Shown here piece after piece: positions 34,300-44,038 of a stretch of DNA of 64,000 bases. Every line of letters starts with the position of its first letter. The first letter of the stretch is position 1. The DNA is from Corallincola holothuriorum (GTDB lineage Bacteria > Pseudomonadota > Gammaproteobacteria > Enterobacterales > Neiellaceae). The stretch is from assembly GCF_003336225.1 (NCBI RefSeq), contig NZ_QPID01000004.1, positions 186,001 to 250,000 on the forward strand. Direction: 5' to 3'. A program made the translations under genes and the position numbers. The notes beneath the pieces are model-generated. The model did not search any database. It was not told the origin of the DNA and saw only the letters and a list, made by a program, of their open reading frames with translations.

Positions 34300-36423
34300 T
34301 CAGTGGGGCAAAGAGATAGTAAATCTGACGCCGCTGTTATCAGACAAGTTCTCCGCATTTGCTTTACCCTGATGATGTTCCACTATCAGCCGAACAATAT
34401 GTAAGCCTAAACCTAAGTGAGTGCTGTCGTCTGCGGCTTTTTTGTCTCGCATGCTCACCATATTGTCGAATAACTGATGTTGCATCTTTTTGGGTAGCAG
34501 AGGCCCTTTGTTCTCGACGCAGATAAGAATTGATTTTTCAGTGCGTTGAAGCGTAATGAGTATCTCACTCTCTATCGGTGCAAAGCCGACCGCATTGTCG
34601 ACGATCTTATCCATCATCTGGACGATAAGCTCGGGGGATATCAGTGCCACTAAGGGGGGGGTATCTGTTTGCAGATTGATCTTATGGTTCTGATAAATAT
34701 CGTTATATGCTGCTGTTAACTCTGTGAACATGATCGCCAGATCTAATTTTTCCATCTCAGCGTCACCGTGGCTAATGCTTTCTTCTAAACGGCTGGCTTC
34801 ACTCATTGCCGTTAATAAGTGGCTAAGCCGGTTAGCGCCCTGTTTAGCGCGCAGTTGGTACATCTGACGATCGCTTTCATCTGTGCTCTTTGTCGCCCGT
34901 TCATCGGCTTGCAGTGTCAGGTTGTCCAACGAGGAGTGCACTACCGCCAATGGTGTTCTTAACTCATGGGAAAGTTTTCTCGATAAGGTTTGTAAATAGT
35001 CAGTGTATTGCTGGACGCGCTCTAACAGTTCGCCATAACTGCGGCTGAGATCACCGATCTCATCGTTGGCACGACTGATCTGGAAGCCCCGCGTTTTCGA
35101 GTCGCCGTTGAATTGACCATTGCTGTCGAAAACCTGCTGGGTGGCTTGATTGAGCTTTCTAATTCGCCAGCTGAGCCAACTGGCATAGCCAAACAGGCCG
35201 CTGGCACCGATGAGCAGCGCTAGACTGCTAGCTAAGAAGAGCCGCCCGAACGCTCGATCTGTCAGCGATAGATAGCTTTCGCTGCTTTGCTCTAATACCA
35301 GGACGCCCGCGGTCACTCCTTTTGGTGAGGGGATTGGCAGCGCGACGCTCAGCAGACTGCGATCTTGTTGGCTGGACTGTTGATACCAGCCTTTGGTTAT
35401 ATGGCCATCTTGGGCTTGAGAGAGATCACTGGTTTGCCATTGGCCAAATAGGGATGATTCGTTCTTTGGTGGCATTGGAGGGCGTTGTAGTATGGCTCGA
35501 TACAGTGCCCGCAGTGCGCCGTGGCTTGGCGCAGAACCACTCGCCTGATAGCCACTGAGATCGATTTCTCCAGCTGTCGCCCGTTGCCATCCTTGGTTAT
35601 CAACAACACGCATCTCTAATCCTGCGTGGGTAAATAGCTCTAATGCCTGGGTTAGTCTAATGTTTGTGGTGATCAGTCGTGGCGGGAGTGACTGAGCGCT
35701 GAACTCATAATGACTTAGATGCTGTTGCGCTGATGCTAATGGTGATGCATTTACCAAATAGAGCCCTAATCTGCCGTTGACGAGTGATAGCGGCATAGAT
35801 AGCTCGATATTGTAACCTTTGCTGGTATCTAACCAATATCCGGCAATCTCTCTTTGGTAGCGAGTGCGGTTGCCTTGTTGGTAGCGCGCAATCATCTCGC
35901 CGGGAGCGCTGGCTGCGAGCAGATAGTCACGGCCATGACCGTTGCGGATCACCAGGTGATCACCGTTATTTGCTGTACCGCGGGTAGGATCAAAATACAG
36001 CCGTTGACGATCTTCAACTTCTAACAGCATATAAAGACGATCTTTGCGGGTAAATAGTCTCAGATTGGCGGCAAAATCATCATGTTGCAGGCGTCTGACG
36101 GGCATGCTCTGCCATTCGTCAGGGTAGCCATCCATGATGATCCGCCAAGGTCGTTCAGGTGCAAACAGGGAAGGATGGTCAGTTTGTTTCTTAACGGGAT
36201 CAGCGTCGCTCTCTAAAACTGTGCTTTCGTGTTGATAGGTTGGCGTATCTAATTGCCAGTCTTGTTGCGCTAATAGTGCCACCACGGCCTGACCTGTGGC
36301 TTCTAATGCCTGCAGCTGGCCGGCTCTCAATGCGGACTCGGTCTCTTTCACGTATTGGCAGCCTGCCCACGGGAGGGCCAACATAAACAGACTGGCCACC
36401 AGCAATTGGCGTTTTAACTTCAT
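34300..36423 (-). CDS. pdsS: dedicated sortase system histidine kinase PdsS
   Basis: A 707-residue membrane sensor kinase. One membrane segment lies at the N-terminus, followed by a large periplasmic domain of about 370 residues, a second membrane segment near 385-405, a HAMP region, a HisKA domain with H486 in SHELRTPLAV, and an HATPase domain with the closing GLGLHIVRLIVEHHQG. Size, layout and position beside PdsR and the sortase genes fit the family known as the proteobacterial dedicated sortase system kinase. It overlaps pdsR by four bases (ATGA). It likely senses the envelope state and phosphorylates PdsR. Confidence 0.9.
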   Translation of the reverse strand: MKLKRQLLVASLFMLALPWAGCQYVKETESALRAGQLQALEATGQAVVALLAQQDWQLDTPTYQHESTVLESDADPVKKQTDHPSLFAPERPWRIIMDGYPDEWQSMPVRRLQHDDFAANLRLFTRKDRLYMLLEVEDRQRLYFDPTRGTANNGDHLVIRNGHGRDYLLAASAPGEMIARYQQGNRTRYQREIAGYWLDTSKGYNIELSMPLSLVNGRLGLYLVNASPLASAQQHLSHYEFSAQSLPPRLITTNIRLTQALELFTHAGLEMRVVDNQGWQRATAGEIDLSGYQASGSAPSHGALRALYRAILQRPPMPPKNESSLFGQWQTSDLSQAQDGHITKGWYQQSSQQDRSLLSVALPIPSPKGVTAGVLVLEQSSESYLSLTDRAFGRLFLASSLALLIGASGLFGYASWLSWRIRKLNQATQQVFDSNGQFNGDSKTRGFQISRANDEIGDLSRSYGELLERVQQYTDYLQTLSRKLSHELRTPLAVVHSSLDNLTLQADERATKSTDESDRQMYQLRAKQGANRLSHLLTAMSEASRLEESISHGDAEMEKLDLAIMFTELTAAYNDIYQNHKINLQTDTPPLVALISPELIVQMMDKIVDNAVGFAPIESEILITLQRTEKSILICVENKGPLLPKKMQHQLFDNMVSMRDKKAADDSTHLGLGLHIVRLIVEHHQGKANAENLSDNSGVRFTISLPH

Positions 36424-37115
36424 GACGCCGTGCGCCAGCGGTAGCCCATGCCATATGCGGTTTCTATGGCATCAAAGGAGGGGTCAATCTGCTGGAATTT
36501 CTTGCGGATCCGTTTGATATGGGAGGTGATGGTATTGTTATCGAGTACCACATTAGCGGCATCCATTAGCTGCTGACGATTGCGAACATGGCCGGGATGC
36601 TTTGCCAATGCATGGGTGATCCAGAACTCGGTCAGCGTCAGGTCGATCATTTGGGTTTGCCACAATACGGTCATCCGTTCGCTGTCGATATTTAGATCGC
36701 CACGAACTAATTGAGCGTCGGGTTGAGTCGGCTTCTGTAAGGCATCGATGCGGCGAAACAGGGCAACGATACGAGCGAGCATATGCGGCAAGCTGATATC
36801 TTTGGTCAGGTAGTCATCAGCACCTAAACGCAGGCCGGAGATCACGTCCAGCTCGCTGTCGCGGGCAGTGAGAAAGACAATGGGGAGTGCGGGTGCCAAG
36901 CTGCGCAGATCACGGCAAAGATCAAAGCCGCCTTCCACCTCTTCTCCTAGTCCCACATCGATGATCGCGAGATCTGGTAGACGTTGACGAAAGGCGTCTA
37001 ATGCTGACAGTCGGTCGCTATATATTTTGACTTGATAGCCCATGCGTTCCAGCGCATCCCGATAGTTTTCTGCTATCGCAATTTCATCTTCTACGATAGC
37101 GATTTGGCGACCCAT
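36420..37115 (-). CDS. pdsR: dedicated sortase system response regulator PdsR
   Basis: A 231-residue OmpR-type regulator. The receiver domain has the acidic pocket VEDE (9-11), phospho-acceptor D53 in AIIDVGLG, and the switch Lys in YLTKDIS. The C-terminal winged helix contains NRQQLMDAANVV, ITSHIKRIRKKF and AYGMGYRW. GLGEEVEGGFDLC, an insertion next to the phosphorylated Asp, is a feature of this subfamily as I recall. ATG 37115 has GGGAG 7 bases upstream; the frame opens 30 codons earlier at a GTG that I reject. It is divergent from the sortase target gene, which it probably controls. Confidence 0.92.
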   Translation of the reverse strand: MGRQIAIVEDEIAIAENYRDALERMGYQVKIYSDRLSALDAFRQRLPDLAIIDVGLGEEVEGGFDLCRDLRSLAPALPIVFLTARDSELDVISGLRLGADDYLTKDISLPHMLARIVALFRRIDALQKPTQPDAQLVRGDLNIDSERMTVLWQTQMIDLTLTEFWITHALAKHPGHVRNRQQLMDAANVVLDNNTITSHIKRIRKKFQQIDPSFDAIETAYGMGYRWRTAS

Positions 37116-37284
37116 GCAACGACTCCCATGCTTGTTGATTGGCTCTATTAAACCAGAATTCCGTGTGAACCCAAGAGGTTGCCACAATTCGTCATAATGT
37201 TTCACTAGTTTGCCACCAGAACTGCCGGGAACTGCCCCTTATTACTGCCTAAATAGCATCAGGATCAAATTACGGAGTACGCAG

Positions 37285-39672
37285 ATGCTGAGGTCAAACC
37301 TTCCCCCCCATCAGGTCATTCTTGATCGGCCATTGCCTTTAAAACGGCGCCACCCTCAAGTCAGTGGTCAGTTGTTCCATCGCGAGGTGGTTTCTACACC
37401 TTACAAGACAGCGAAGCGAGTTCTGGGATTTGTTGTCCTTGCGGGGGCCGCCGTGGTGTTGCTGTTGACGCTTGGCCGCGCCGAAGCAGCATCGATGGCA
37501 GGGCGCACGTCGACACCTGTTGGGCAGTCGGCGATATCAATTGAAGGAGATATGGATGGCCAAGCCGGGGCCTCGGCAGGCAGTGGCGATAGCTTGCCCG
37601 TAGTGTCAGCGCCCCGTTTGAATGAAGATGATATCAAGGCACCGCAGCTGATGTTGCAGCAACCGGGAAGATTTACCCAAGCGGTGATGTTGAGTTCGGA
37701 ACTGGATCTGGATGTCAGCGGCATGATAGTCAAGGCGACGTTAAAGCAGCGCTTTAAAAATACCACTGACGATTGGCTGGAGGGGATCTATCTATTGCCC
37801 TTGCCTGAGAACTCTGCAGTGAACCGGATGACTATGCAGGTAGGGGATCGCATTATTGAAGGTGAGATAAAAGAGAAGCAGCAAGCTAAACAACTCTTTG
37901 AGCAGGCGCGTAAAAGTGGCAAACGCGCCAGTTTATTGGTGCAAAGGCGACCTAATATGTTTAGCAACAAGGTGACGAACATTGCCCCGGGTGAAGAGGT
38001 GGTTGTCACTATCAGCTTTTTGCAGCAGCTCGATTATCGTGATGGTGAGTTTCAGTTGCGTTTTCCTATGACCATTACCCCCCGATACTCCCCTGGGGTG
38101 CCTTTGGCTGATATCCCGGCGGAGGAGACCAACGCCAGTGTAGATCTGAGTGGTGATTTTAGTTGGGCGTTGCCGACGACGCAGGTGCCTGATGCTGTGC
38201 AGATATCTCCTTATATGTTTTCCCGCCAAGAACAGCAGGAGAAGCTGCTTAATCCGATCCAGATCCGAGCAAATATTGATCCCGGCATGCCGCTTGCTGC
38301 TTTGACTAGTGATTCCCACCAGTTAATAGTCAGTGAGCGCGAGGGGCAATATCGTGTGGGTCTGACATCGCCACAAGTCAGCATGGATCGTGACTTCTTA
38401 CTGCGTTGGCAACCAAAACTCGGCAGTGAGCCGAAAGCAGCCTTGTTTACCCAAGAGGTGGATGGTGATAGCTACGGGCTATTGATGTTGATGCCTCCCG
38501 CTAATGTGAAGTCTGCCGACGGCCAAGGAGGCCCTCAGAGTGGGCAGGCGATGGCGAAAGAGATGATTTTTGTTATCGATACTTCCGGTTCCATGGCGGG
38601 TGAGCCGATCAGGCAAGCGAAACAGAGCTTAATGACAGCACTGACCTGGTTGCGGCCACAGGACAGCTTTAACCTTATCCAATTTAACTCCAGTACCAGT
38701 ATGCTGTTCCCACAAGCGATGCCAGCGAATGATGCGGCATTGCAACATGCTCGTCAGTATGTGCAGCGCTTGGATGCTGGTGGTGGTACCGAGATGATGT
38801 CTGCGCTGCAAGCCGCATTGAATAATCAAAGTCAGGGAGATGAACAGGGTAGGAATGCCGTTCGTCAGGTGGTGTTTATTACTGACGGCTCAGTAGGCAA
38901 TGAGCAGGCACTGTTCCAACATATTCACCAAAACCTTAGTCATAGCCGGTTATTTACCGTAGGTATTGGTGCCGCGCCCAATAGTTTTTTTATGCGTAAG
39001 GCCGCCGAATTCGGTCGTGGCAGTTACACCTATATCAGTAATGTTCAGCAGGTACAGGGACCAATGTCATCGCTGTTCAAACGTTTATCCTCACCGGTTG
39101 CCGACGGTATTCAACTGCAGTGGCAACAGGGTATTGATGCCGATGTTTATCCTCGCCGTATTCCAACTCTCTATCTGAACGAGCCGTTACTTATCAGTTT
39201 CAAAGCGAACAAGTTAGATGGGCAACTAGTAATTTCTGGTCATACCGCGAAAGCCCCTTGGCGCAGAGAGTTAAATTTGGCACGCAAGGGCGGCAGCGAC
39301 GGTGTATCGACCCTATGGGCGCGTTCCAAAATAGAAGCTTTGATGGATGAGAAAGTCGCAGGAGCAGACAAAGATGAGATACGCGAGCAGGTGCTATCTG
39401 TCGCGCTCACTCATCAATTAGTGTCCTCCTATACCAGCTTTATTGCTGTTGAGAAAACGCCCGTAAGGCCCATGGATCAGCTGTTGACTAAGGCGCCTGT
39501 TCCAAATGTACAACCACAGGGGCAGGCAGCGCAGAGTTTTGCCGTGCCTAAAACCGCCACCGGCGCCGATTTTAAATTGTGGATTGGTCTACTGGTTTTT
39601 CTCTGTTCACTATTTGTGTTGATGCGTTTGAACCAGCAGCAGGAGCGCTCAGATAACCTGGAGGCTATCTGA
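37285..39672 (+). CDS. sortase target protein with VIT and von Willebrand A domains
   Basis: A 795-residue surface-directed protein of the marine proteobacterial sortase target family. An N-terminal signal anchor (about 50-70) is followed by a VIT domain (about 136-271) and a VWA domain starting near 427 with an intact MIDAS motif DTSGS (432-436). At the C-terminus the sorting signal VPKTATG (754-760) precedes a membrane helix and a short tail. The usual family signal starts with Leu; here it is Val. ATG 37285 has ACGGAG upstream. The stop codon overlaps the start of the sortase gene. Confidence 0.93.
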   Translation: MLRSNLPPHQVILDRPLPLKRRHPQVSGQLFHREVVSTPYKTAKRVLGFVVLAGAAVVLLLTLGRAEAASMAGRTSTPVGQSAISIEGDMDGQAGASAGSGDSLPVVSAPRLNEDDIKAPQLMLQQPGRFTQAVMLSSELDLDVSGMIVKATLKQRFKNTTDDWLEGIYLLPLPENSAVNRMTMQVGDRIIEGEIKEKQQAKQLFEQARKSGKRASLLVQRRPNMFSNKVTNIAPGEEVVVTISFLQQLDYRDGEFQLRFPMTITPRYSPGVPLADIPAEETNASVDLSGDFSWALPTTQVPDAVQISPYMFSRQEQQEKLLNPIQIRANIDPGMPLAALTSDSHQLIVSEREGQYRVGLTSPQVSMDRDFLLRWQPKLGSEPKAALFTQEVDGDSYGLLMLMPPANVKSADGQGGPQSGQAMAKEMIFVIDTSGSMAGEPIRQAKQSLMTALTWLRPQDSFNLIQFNSSTSMLFPQAMPANDAALQHARQYVQRLDAGGGTEMMSALQAALNNQSQGDEQGRNAVRQVVFITDGSVGNEQALFQHIHQNLSHSRLFTVGIGAAPNSFFMRKAAEFGRGSYTYISNVQQVQGPMSSLFKRLSSPVADGIQLQWQQGIDADVYPRRIPTLYLNEPLLISFKANKLDGQLVISGHTAKAPWRRELNLARKGGSDGVSTLWARSKIEALMDEKVAGADKDEIREQVLSVALTHQLVSSYTSFIAVEKTPVRPMDQLLTKAPVPNVQPQGQAAQSFAVPKTATGADFKLWIGLLVFLCSLFVLMRLNQQQERSDNLEAI

Positions 39673-40367
39673 TGAGCATATTGACTAAGAGCTTTAAACT
39701 CGGGGTGTGTTGCATCGCATTGGCTGGGCTACTGATGGTCAGCGATGCTGTTTGGATCAAAGCTAAGGCGCAGTTAGCTCAGTGGCTTATCGCCAGTGCG
39801 TGGGATGAACCAGAGGCTAAATCTGATGATGATATTTCAAAACGTCCCTGGCCATGGGCTGATACTTGGCCTATGGCCAGATTACAGATCCCACAACTGG
39901 GTATCGAGCAGTTTGTGATGGCGGGACTGGATGGCGAATCTCTGGCATTCGGGCCGGGAATGGCCGTGAACACTCAGCTTGAACAGGGGATGATGATTGC
40001 TGGACATAAAGATACCCACTTTGATTACTTGCAACGCTTGCGTCCCGGAGATCGTGTGCGGGTTCAGTTACATGGAGAGCGTTTGCTGGAATTTGAGGTG
40101 AGTGGGGTGGGGGTATTAGATCTTGGGCAGGGAAATAATCAATTGGTCGTGGCACCTTCTGAGCTAGCTTTGGTGACCTGCTATCCATTTGGTGTCCAGG
40201 TAAGTGATCCGCAATTACGCTATCTGGTGACAGCTAGAAGGTTAGAGTATGTAGAGCCGCTGGCGGTGGCAGGAGTGTTAGATAGCCTGGATCGCAGCTT
40301 TGTTAACGACTCGCGCGAAGATCATCCGTTGCATCAGTGGTTGCAAAGTAGAGCCGTTAAAATGTAG
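39672..40367 (+). CDS. class GN sortase of the proteobacterial dedicated sortase system
   Basis: A 231-residue transpeptidase with an N-terminal membrane anchor (11-30). The catalytic triad is complete: H112 in AGHKDTHF, C170 in LVTCYPF and R183 in QLRYLVTAR. It would cleave the VPKTA-type signal of the adjacent target and link it to an amine acceptor in the envelope, which is unknown in Gram-negative bacteria. It overlaps the target gene by one base (TGATG), so the enzyme and its substrate are co-translated. Convergent with the next gene: the stop codons are two bases apart. Confidence 0.95.
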   Translation: MSILTKSFKLGVCCIALAGLLMVSDAVWIKAKAQLAQWLIASAWDEPEAKSDDDISKRPWPWADTWPMARLQIPQLGIEQFVMAGLDGESLAFGPGMAVNTQLEQGMMIAGHKDTHFDYLQRLRPGDRVRVQLHGERLLEFEVSGVGVLDLGQGNNQLVVAPSELALVTCYPFGVQVSDPQLRYLVTARRLEYVEPLAVAGVLDSLDRSFVNDSREDHPLHQWLQSRAVKM

Positions 40368-40368
40368 C

Positions 40369-42531
40369 TCACTTGCGGGTGGGCACTTCAATGGTAAATT
40401 GAGTGCCCCCTTGCTTTCTGCTGCTGACGGTGATGACGCCATGGAGTCGCAAACTCACCAAATTGTACACCAGATAGAGGCCTAAGCCAGTGTGGCCAGT
40501 ACTGCGCTGCGTGGTATAGAAGGGTTCAAAGACTCTGGGGAGCGCCGCTTTATCCATGCCTAAGCCAAAGTCCTGATACTTAATCACCAGATTCTTGTCT
40601 GTATGACTAACAGATATGTTCACCTTTCCATGCTTATGGCCCGGATAGGCGTGATGTGCACTGTTATATAACAGGTGGATCAGTGCCGAGGATAACGCGT
40701 CTACATCGCACTCTAATATCAGTGCTTTGTCGCATTGAACATCGAGTTCCAGCTCCAGTTCTAAATCATCCTTGATCCGGAAATAACTCGATTGAATGAC
40801 CTCCCAAATGGTCAGTGATTGCCAGCGACTATCCTCTTTTTCAAACGAGTTGGATTTAAAAATATCCACCAGGCTGGAAGCTCGCTCTAAGCTGCGTAAA
40901 ATGCTTTCTGCAGCGTCATGTGCGCGAGTGAGCGATTGATTTAGGCGCTTTTTCGATAATTGTGCTTGTAGCAGTTGGTTGGTGAGTGATTGCGTCTCTT
41001 CCACTAACATAGAGGCCATGGTGATACCTGCCCCTAACGGTGTATTTAGTTCATGACCAATACCAGCGACCAGACGGCCTAAACTCGCTACCTTTTCTGC
41101 TTTATCTAATTTCAGGTGGGCATTTTTTAGTGCTTCGAGTGAGCACTCCAGCTCATGTTGTCGCTCAATCGATTCGAATAGCATCTTTTGCCGATTGATC
41201 GCCTGGGATAACTGGATCCCTAGGGCTTCGCCGAACTCGCAAACCAAAACATTCACTTCGGCAACCAGATAGCCAAACACCATGTGTTCAAAAGCAAGTG
41301 GGTGAACTAACCAGATGGTGTCGTTGCGACTGGGTGTTCGCCATCTTTGGCCGATATGCTCGGGGAGAAGTTGATCAGTGACGATAGATTTTTGATGCTC
41401 AGCCAGCGGGATGACTTCGCCATCAACCACTTGGTGCTGCAGCTTGGCTTCACTGCTATCATCGTCATCAAATAAACAGAGATAGAGCTGGTGAATACCT
41501 GCTGAGTCTAGGTTTTGTGCTGCTTGGTCAAAAAGCAGTTTCAGATTGGTATGTTGATATAGTTGCTGATCGAAGGTGAGGCGCTGCGCATGCATGTCCC
41601 TGACCAAGATCTGCGCCCGCCGCTGCTTGAGGTATATGGATTCTTTAACTTTGTGGTGCGCGATTTTGGCACCGCAGCTTTCGCGAACAATTGCTTTGCT
41701 AGGAATATCTTTGGTGTCGTCTAACTGCTTGCCCGATATCTTCGCTAGCAAGCCTTTGGCGGCCGCTTGACCCATGGCGTAGGCCGGATAGCTGACCGTG
41801 GTCAGAGCAGGCTCCATCGCTTCAGCGTATTCGAAATTGTCAAAACCTGTCACCGCCATATCCGTAGGGACGGCTAATCCGCAATCTGTCAGCCCCTCAA
41901 TGAAACCGTGCGCGCTCAGGTCATTGGCACACACCATCACTTCAGGTAGCGGTTTTCCGCTCTCCACTAGTCCCTTAGCGATGGTTCTTCCGGTACTGCG
42001 AACGAAATCACCTTGCAGGATCCACTCGGGATTAAAGGGCACATTGTGCTTTTCCAGCGTATCGCAGAAAGCGTTAAAACGAGCGTTTGCTTCTTCATTG
42101 GCCACGGGGCCACGGAGAAAGCCCAATTTGTTGTAGCCTTGTTTGCTAATTAAATGTTTGACCACATCACATATCCCTTCCCGGTTGTCAGCTAACACGG
42201 ATGGGACGCTGTCGAGTGCGCTGCCTATATTGATGACAGGAAGGTGTTTAAACTGGCCGACTAACTGCTCCGTGGCGTCATTTCCGGCTGAGTAGCCAAT
42301 GCCACCACCATAGAAAATCACACCATCAGTGGTATGGTCGGGCAAAAATTCGTAGATCCAATTACGAATATTGTTTGCGTCGTTAGGTCCAGGGAGATAA
42401 CCACCGACAACGGTCAACAGTTCGTAGCCATGAGAGCATAGGTAGTCTCTGGCACCGGCAAGCAGTTCCTGTTCTACTTTGAATACCATGGTTGGAAGAA
42501 CCATGGTGATAGTTTTGTTTAATTCAGCCAA
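40369..42531 (-). CDS. soluble histidine kinase with LacI-type ligand-binding domain
   Basis: A 720-residue fusion. Residues about 7-290 match the periplasmic-binding-protein-like sugar-sensing domain of LacI/GalR repressors (KTITMVLPTMV, NKLGFLRGPV, VMVCANDLSAHGFIEGL, DMAVTGFDNFEYAEAMEPALTTVSYP), but the DNA-binding helix-turn-helix is missing. A GAF-like region (310-445) leads to a HisKA domain with H493 (GIGHELNTPLG) and an HATPase domain ending GLGLYLVYNLV. No membrane segment or signal peptide is visible, so it is cytoplasmic. No response regulator lies next to it. The start is TTG 42531; an ATG at 42504 would cut the first strand of the fold. Confidence 0.85.
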   Translation of the reverse strand: MAELNKTITMVLPTMVFKVEQELLAGARDYLCSHGYELLTVVGGYLPGPNDANNIRNWIYEFLPDHTTDGVIFYGGGIGYSAGNDATEQLVGQFKHLPVINIGSALDSVPSVLADNREGICDVVKHLISKQGYNKLGFLRGPVANEEANARFNAFCDTLEKHNVPFNPEWILQGDFVRSTGRTIAKGLVESGKPLPEVMVCANDLSAHGFIEGLTDCGLAVPTDMAVTGFDNFEYAEAMEPALTTVSYPAYAMGQAAAKGLLAKISGKQLDDTKDIPSKAIVRESCGAKIAHHKVKESIYLKQRRAQILVRDMHAQRLTFDQQLYQHTNLKLLFDQAAQNLDSAGIHQLYLCLFDDDDSSEAKLQHQVVDGEVIPLAEHQKSIVTDQLLPEHIGQRWRTPSRNDTIWLVHPLAFEHMVFGYLVAEVNVLVCEFGEALGIQLSQAINRQKMLFESIERQHELECSLEALKNAHLKLDKAEKVASLGRLVAGIGHELNTPLGAGITMASMLVEETQSLTNQLLQAQLSKKRLNQSLTRAHDAAESILRSLERASSLVDIFKSNSFEKEDSRWQSLTIWEVIQSSYFRIKDDLELELELDVQCDKALILECDVDALSSALIHLLYNSAHHAYPGHKHGKVNISVSHTDKNLVIKYQDFGLGMDKAALPRVFEPFYTTQRSTGHTGLGLYLVYNLVSLRLHGVITVSSRKQGGTQFTIEVPTRK

Positions 42532-42911
42532 GTCGCAATTCTCGCATCACAGAGTCAACACTCCGTTTCGACTTTTTGCTACGTTATCTCTTAACAACAA
42601 TGTAGTTGTTACCCCTGAAATTACGAGCTAGCCATCAGCAGAACCGGTGAGACCGGCTGGATGATATCGAGCGGTTATAAGTGGCTTATGCCGTTATTTT
42701 GCTGAGTTAACGTTACCAAATGCACTTTAACTTACCAGTGGTTCTCTGGTAGTTAGTGAGCTTGTTAACACAAAGCTTCATTTTAACGGCGACAGATGTG
42801 ATTACTCACCCGTTTTTATCTGATCCAATAACCGTGCTTTGGCGTAAAAGTGAATATGGCAACAAATTGTTGACCACGTTGAGCTGAGTAACTTGTAGGG
42901 GCGAAGGGACA
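42532..42911. other. 380-base divergent intergenic region
   Basis: The space between the LacI-like kinase and the TudS-like gene. It contains a small hairpin (TACCAG at 42733-42738 with CTGGTA at 42746-42751) but no ORF, tRNA or clear promoter pair that I can support. A TTGACC at 42870-42875 has only a poor -10 partner. Confidence 0.4.
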
Positions 42912-43868
42912 ATGAAGCAAATAGAAAAAATCCCGGTAGGGGTCAGTGCTTGTGTCGTTGGGCAAAAAGTACGCTTCGACGGCGGTCATAAACAGTCTGG
43001 TTTTGTAGTCCGAGATCTTGACCCCTATTTCGATTATCGTCCAGCTTGCCCTGAGATGGCAGCGGGGATGGGAACGCCTAGACAGACGGTGCGTTTAGTC
43101 GAGGATGGCGATTGGCTCAAGGTTCGCGGCAGTCGGGATCGCAGTTTTGATGTGACAGATGCGCTGCACAATGCTTCAGAAAAATTGTCCGAAGGACTGG
43201 CTGATTTGCGTGGTTACATCTTCTGTGCCAAATCACCTAGCTGCGGCATGGAGCGGGTGAAAGTGTATCACCCGAATGGGCACACCTTGCGTCATGATGG
43301 TGTGGGAGTTTTTGCTGAGAAGATATTAAAGAAATACCCGTATCTACCCTGTGAAGAGACTGGACGGCTGAACGATGTGTTAATCCGGGAAAGTTTTTTG
43401 ACGCGGGTTTTTACCTTAGATTTGTGGAAGCGAAATGTCGAAGCCAACTTGACTAAAAAGTCGTTGCTCGACTTCCACGCTAAGCACAAGCTGATGCTGA
43501 TGGCGCATTCGCCAGAACATTATCGAGCCATTGGCCCGCTGCTGGCTGATTTGAGCAGTGCCAATCTGGAGCAGGTGGCGTACAACTATATTGTGCAGCT
43601 GATGCAGGGCTTGGCTGTGCCGGCAAGTCGGAAAAAACACACCAATGTATTGATGCATATTCAGGGCTATTTCAAACGGGCTTTGGAAGTGGGTGACAAG
43701 GCAGAACTGACACAGATGATACATAGGTATCGAGAGGGGTTATTGCCGCTGAGTACACCCCGAGAGCTACTAAAACACTATTTACGCAAGCATCGCGATG
43801 ATTATCTTCAGGGGCAGCGTTACTTTCAACCCTATCCAGAGCATTTGACTGTGAGGACTGTATTCTAG
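42912..43868 (+). CDS. TudS-like (DUF523) and DUF1722 fusion protein
   Basis: A 318-residue protein. Residues 7-150 form a DUF523 domain, the family of thiouracil desulfurase TudS, with the cluster-type cysteines C14 (GVSACVVG), C46 (RPACPE) and C105/C111 (FCAKSPSCGM), which would bind an Fe-S cluster. Residues about 185-300 form a DUF1722 (YbgA) domain: LLDFHAKHKLMLMAHSP, then HTNVLMHIQGYFK and PLSTPRELLKHYLR. Removing sulphur from thiolated nucleobases is the likely activity of the first domain. The role of the second is unknown. GAAGG precedes the ATG. Confidence 0.88.
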   Translation: MKQIEKIPVGVSACVVGQKVRFDGGHKQSGFVVRDLDPYFDYRPACPEMAAGMGTPRQTVRLVEDGDWLKVRGSRDRSFDVTDALHNASEKLSEGLADLRGYIFCAKSPSCGMERVKVYHPNGHTLRHDGVGVFAEKILKKYPYLPCEETGRLNDVLIRESFLTRVFTLDLWKRNVEANLTKKSLLDFHAKHKLMLMAHSPEHYRAIGPLLADLSSANLEQVAYNYIVQLMQGLAVPASRKKHTNVLMHIQGYFKRALEVGDKAELTQMIHRYREGLLPLSTPRELLKHYLRKHRDDYLQGQRYFQPYPEHLTVRTVF

Positions 43869-43916
43869 TTTACCGCTTTCTTACTAAACCCTTTGTGTTA
43901 GACAAATCCCTATTTT

Positions 43917-43942
43917 GCAGGCCTATGGCCTGCTTTTTTTTA
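43917..43942 (+). terminator. rho-independent terminator after the TudS-like gene
   Basis: A 7-bp stem GCAGGCC/GGCCTGC with a TAT loop and a run of eight or more T residues. Confidence 0.9.
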
Positions 43943-44038
43943 TATTCTGAGTTGGCTGTTTTTGCCATCTCATTCATGCCACTATAGCGCGGTAATAATT
44001 ATTAAAGGTTCGACTATTTAGAGCATTAGGAGTGTTAA

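Noticed and set aside
42870..42898. TTGACC and TTGTAG as a promoter for the TudS-like gene
   Set aside because: The -10 box is poor and would leave almost no 5' leader before the ribosome binding site.
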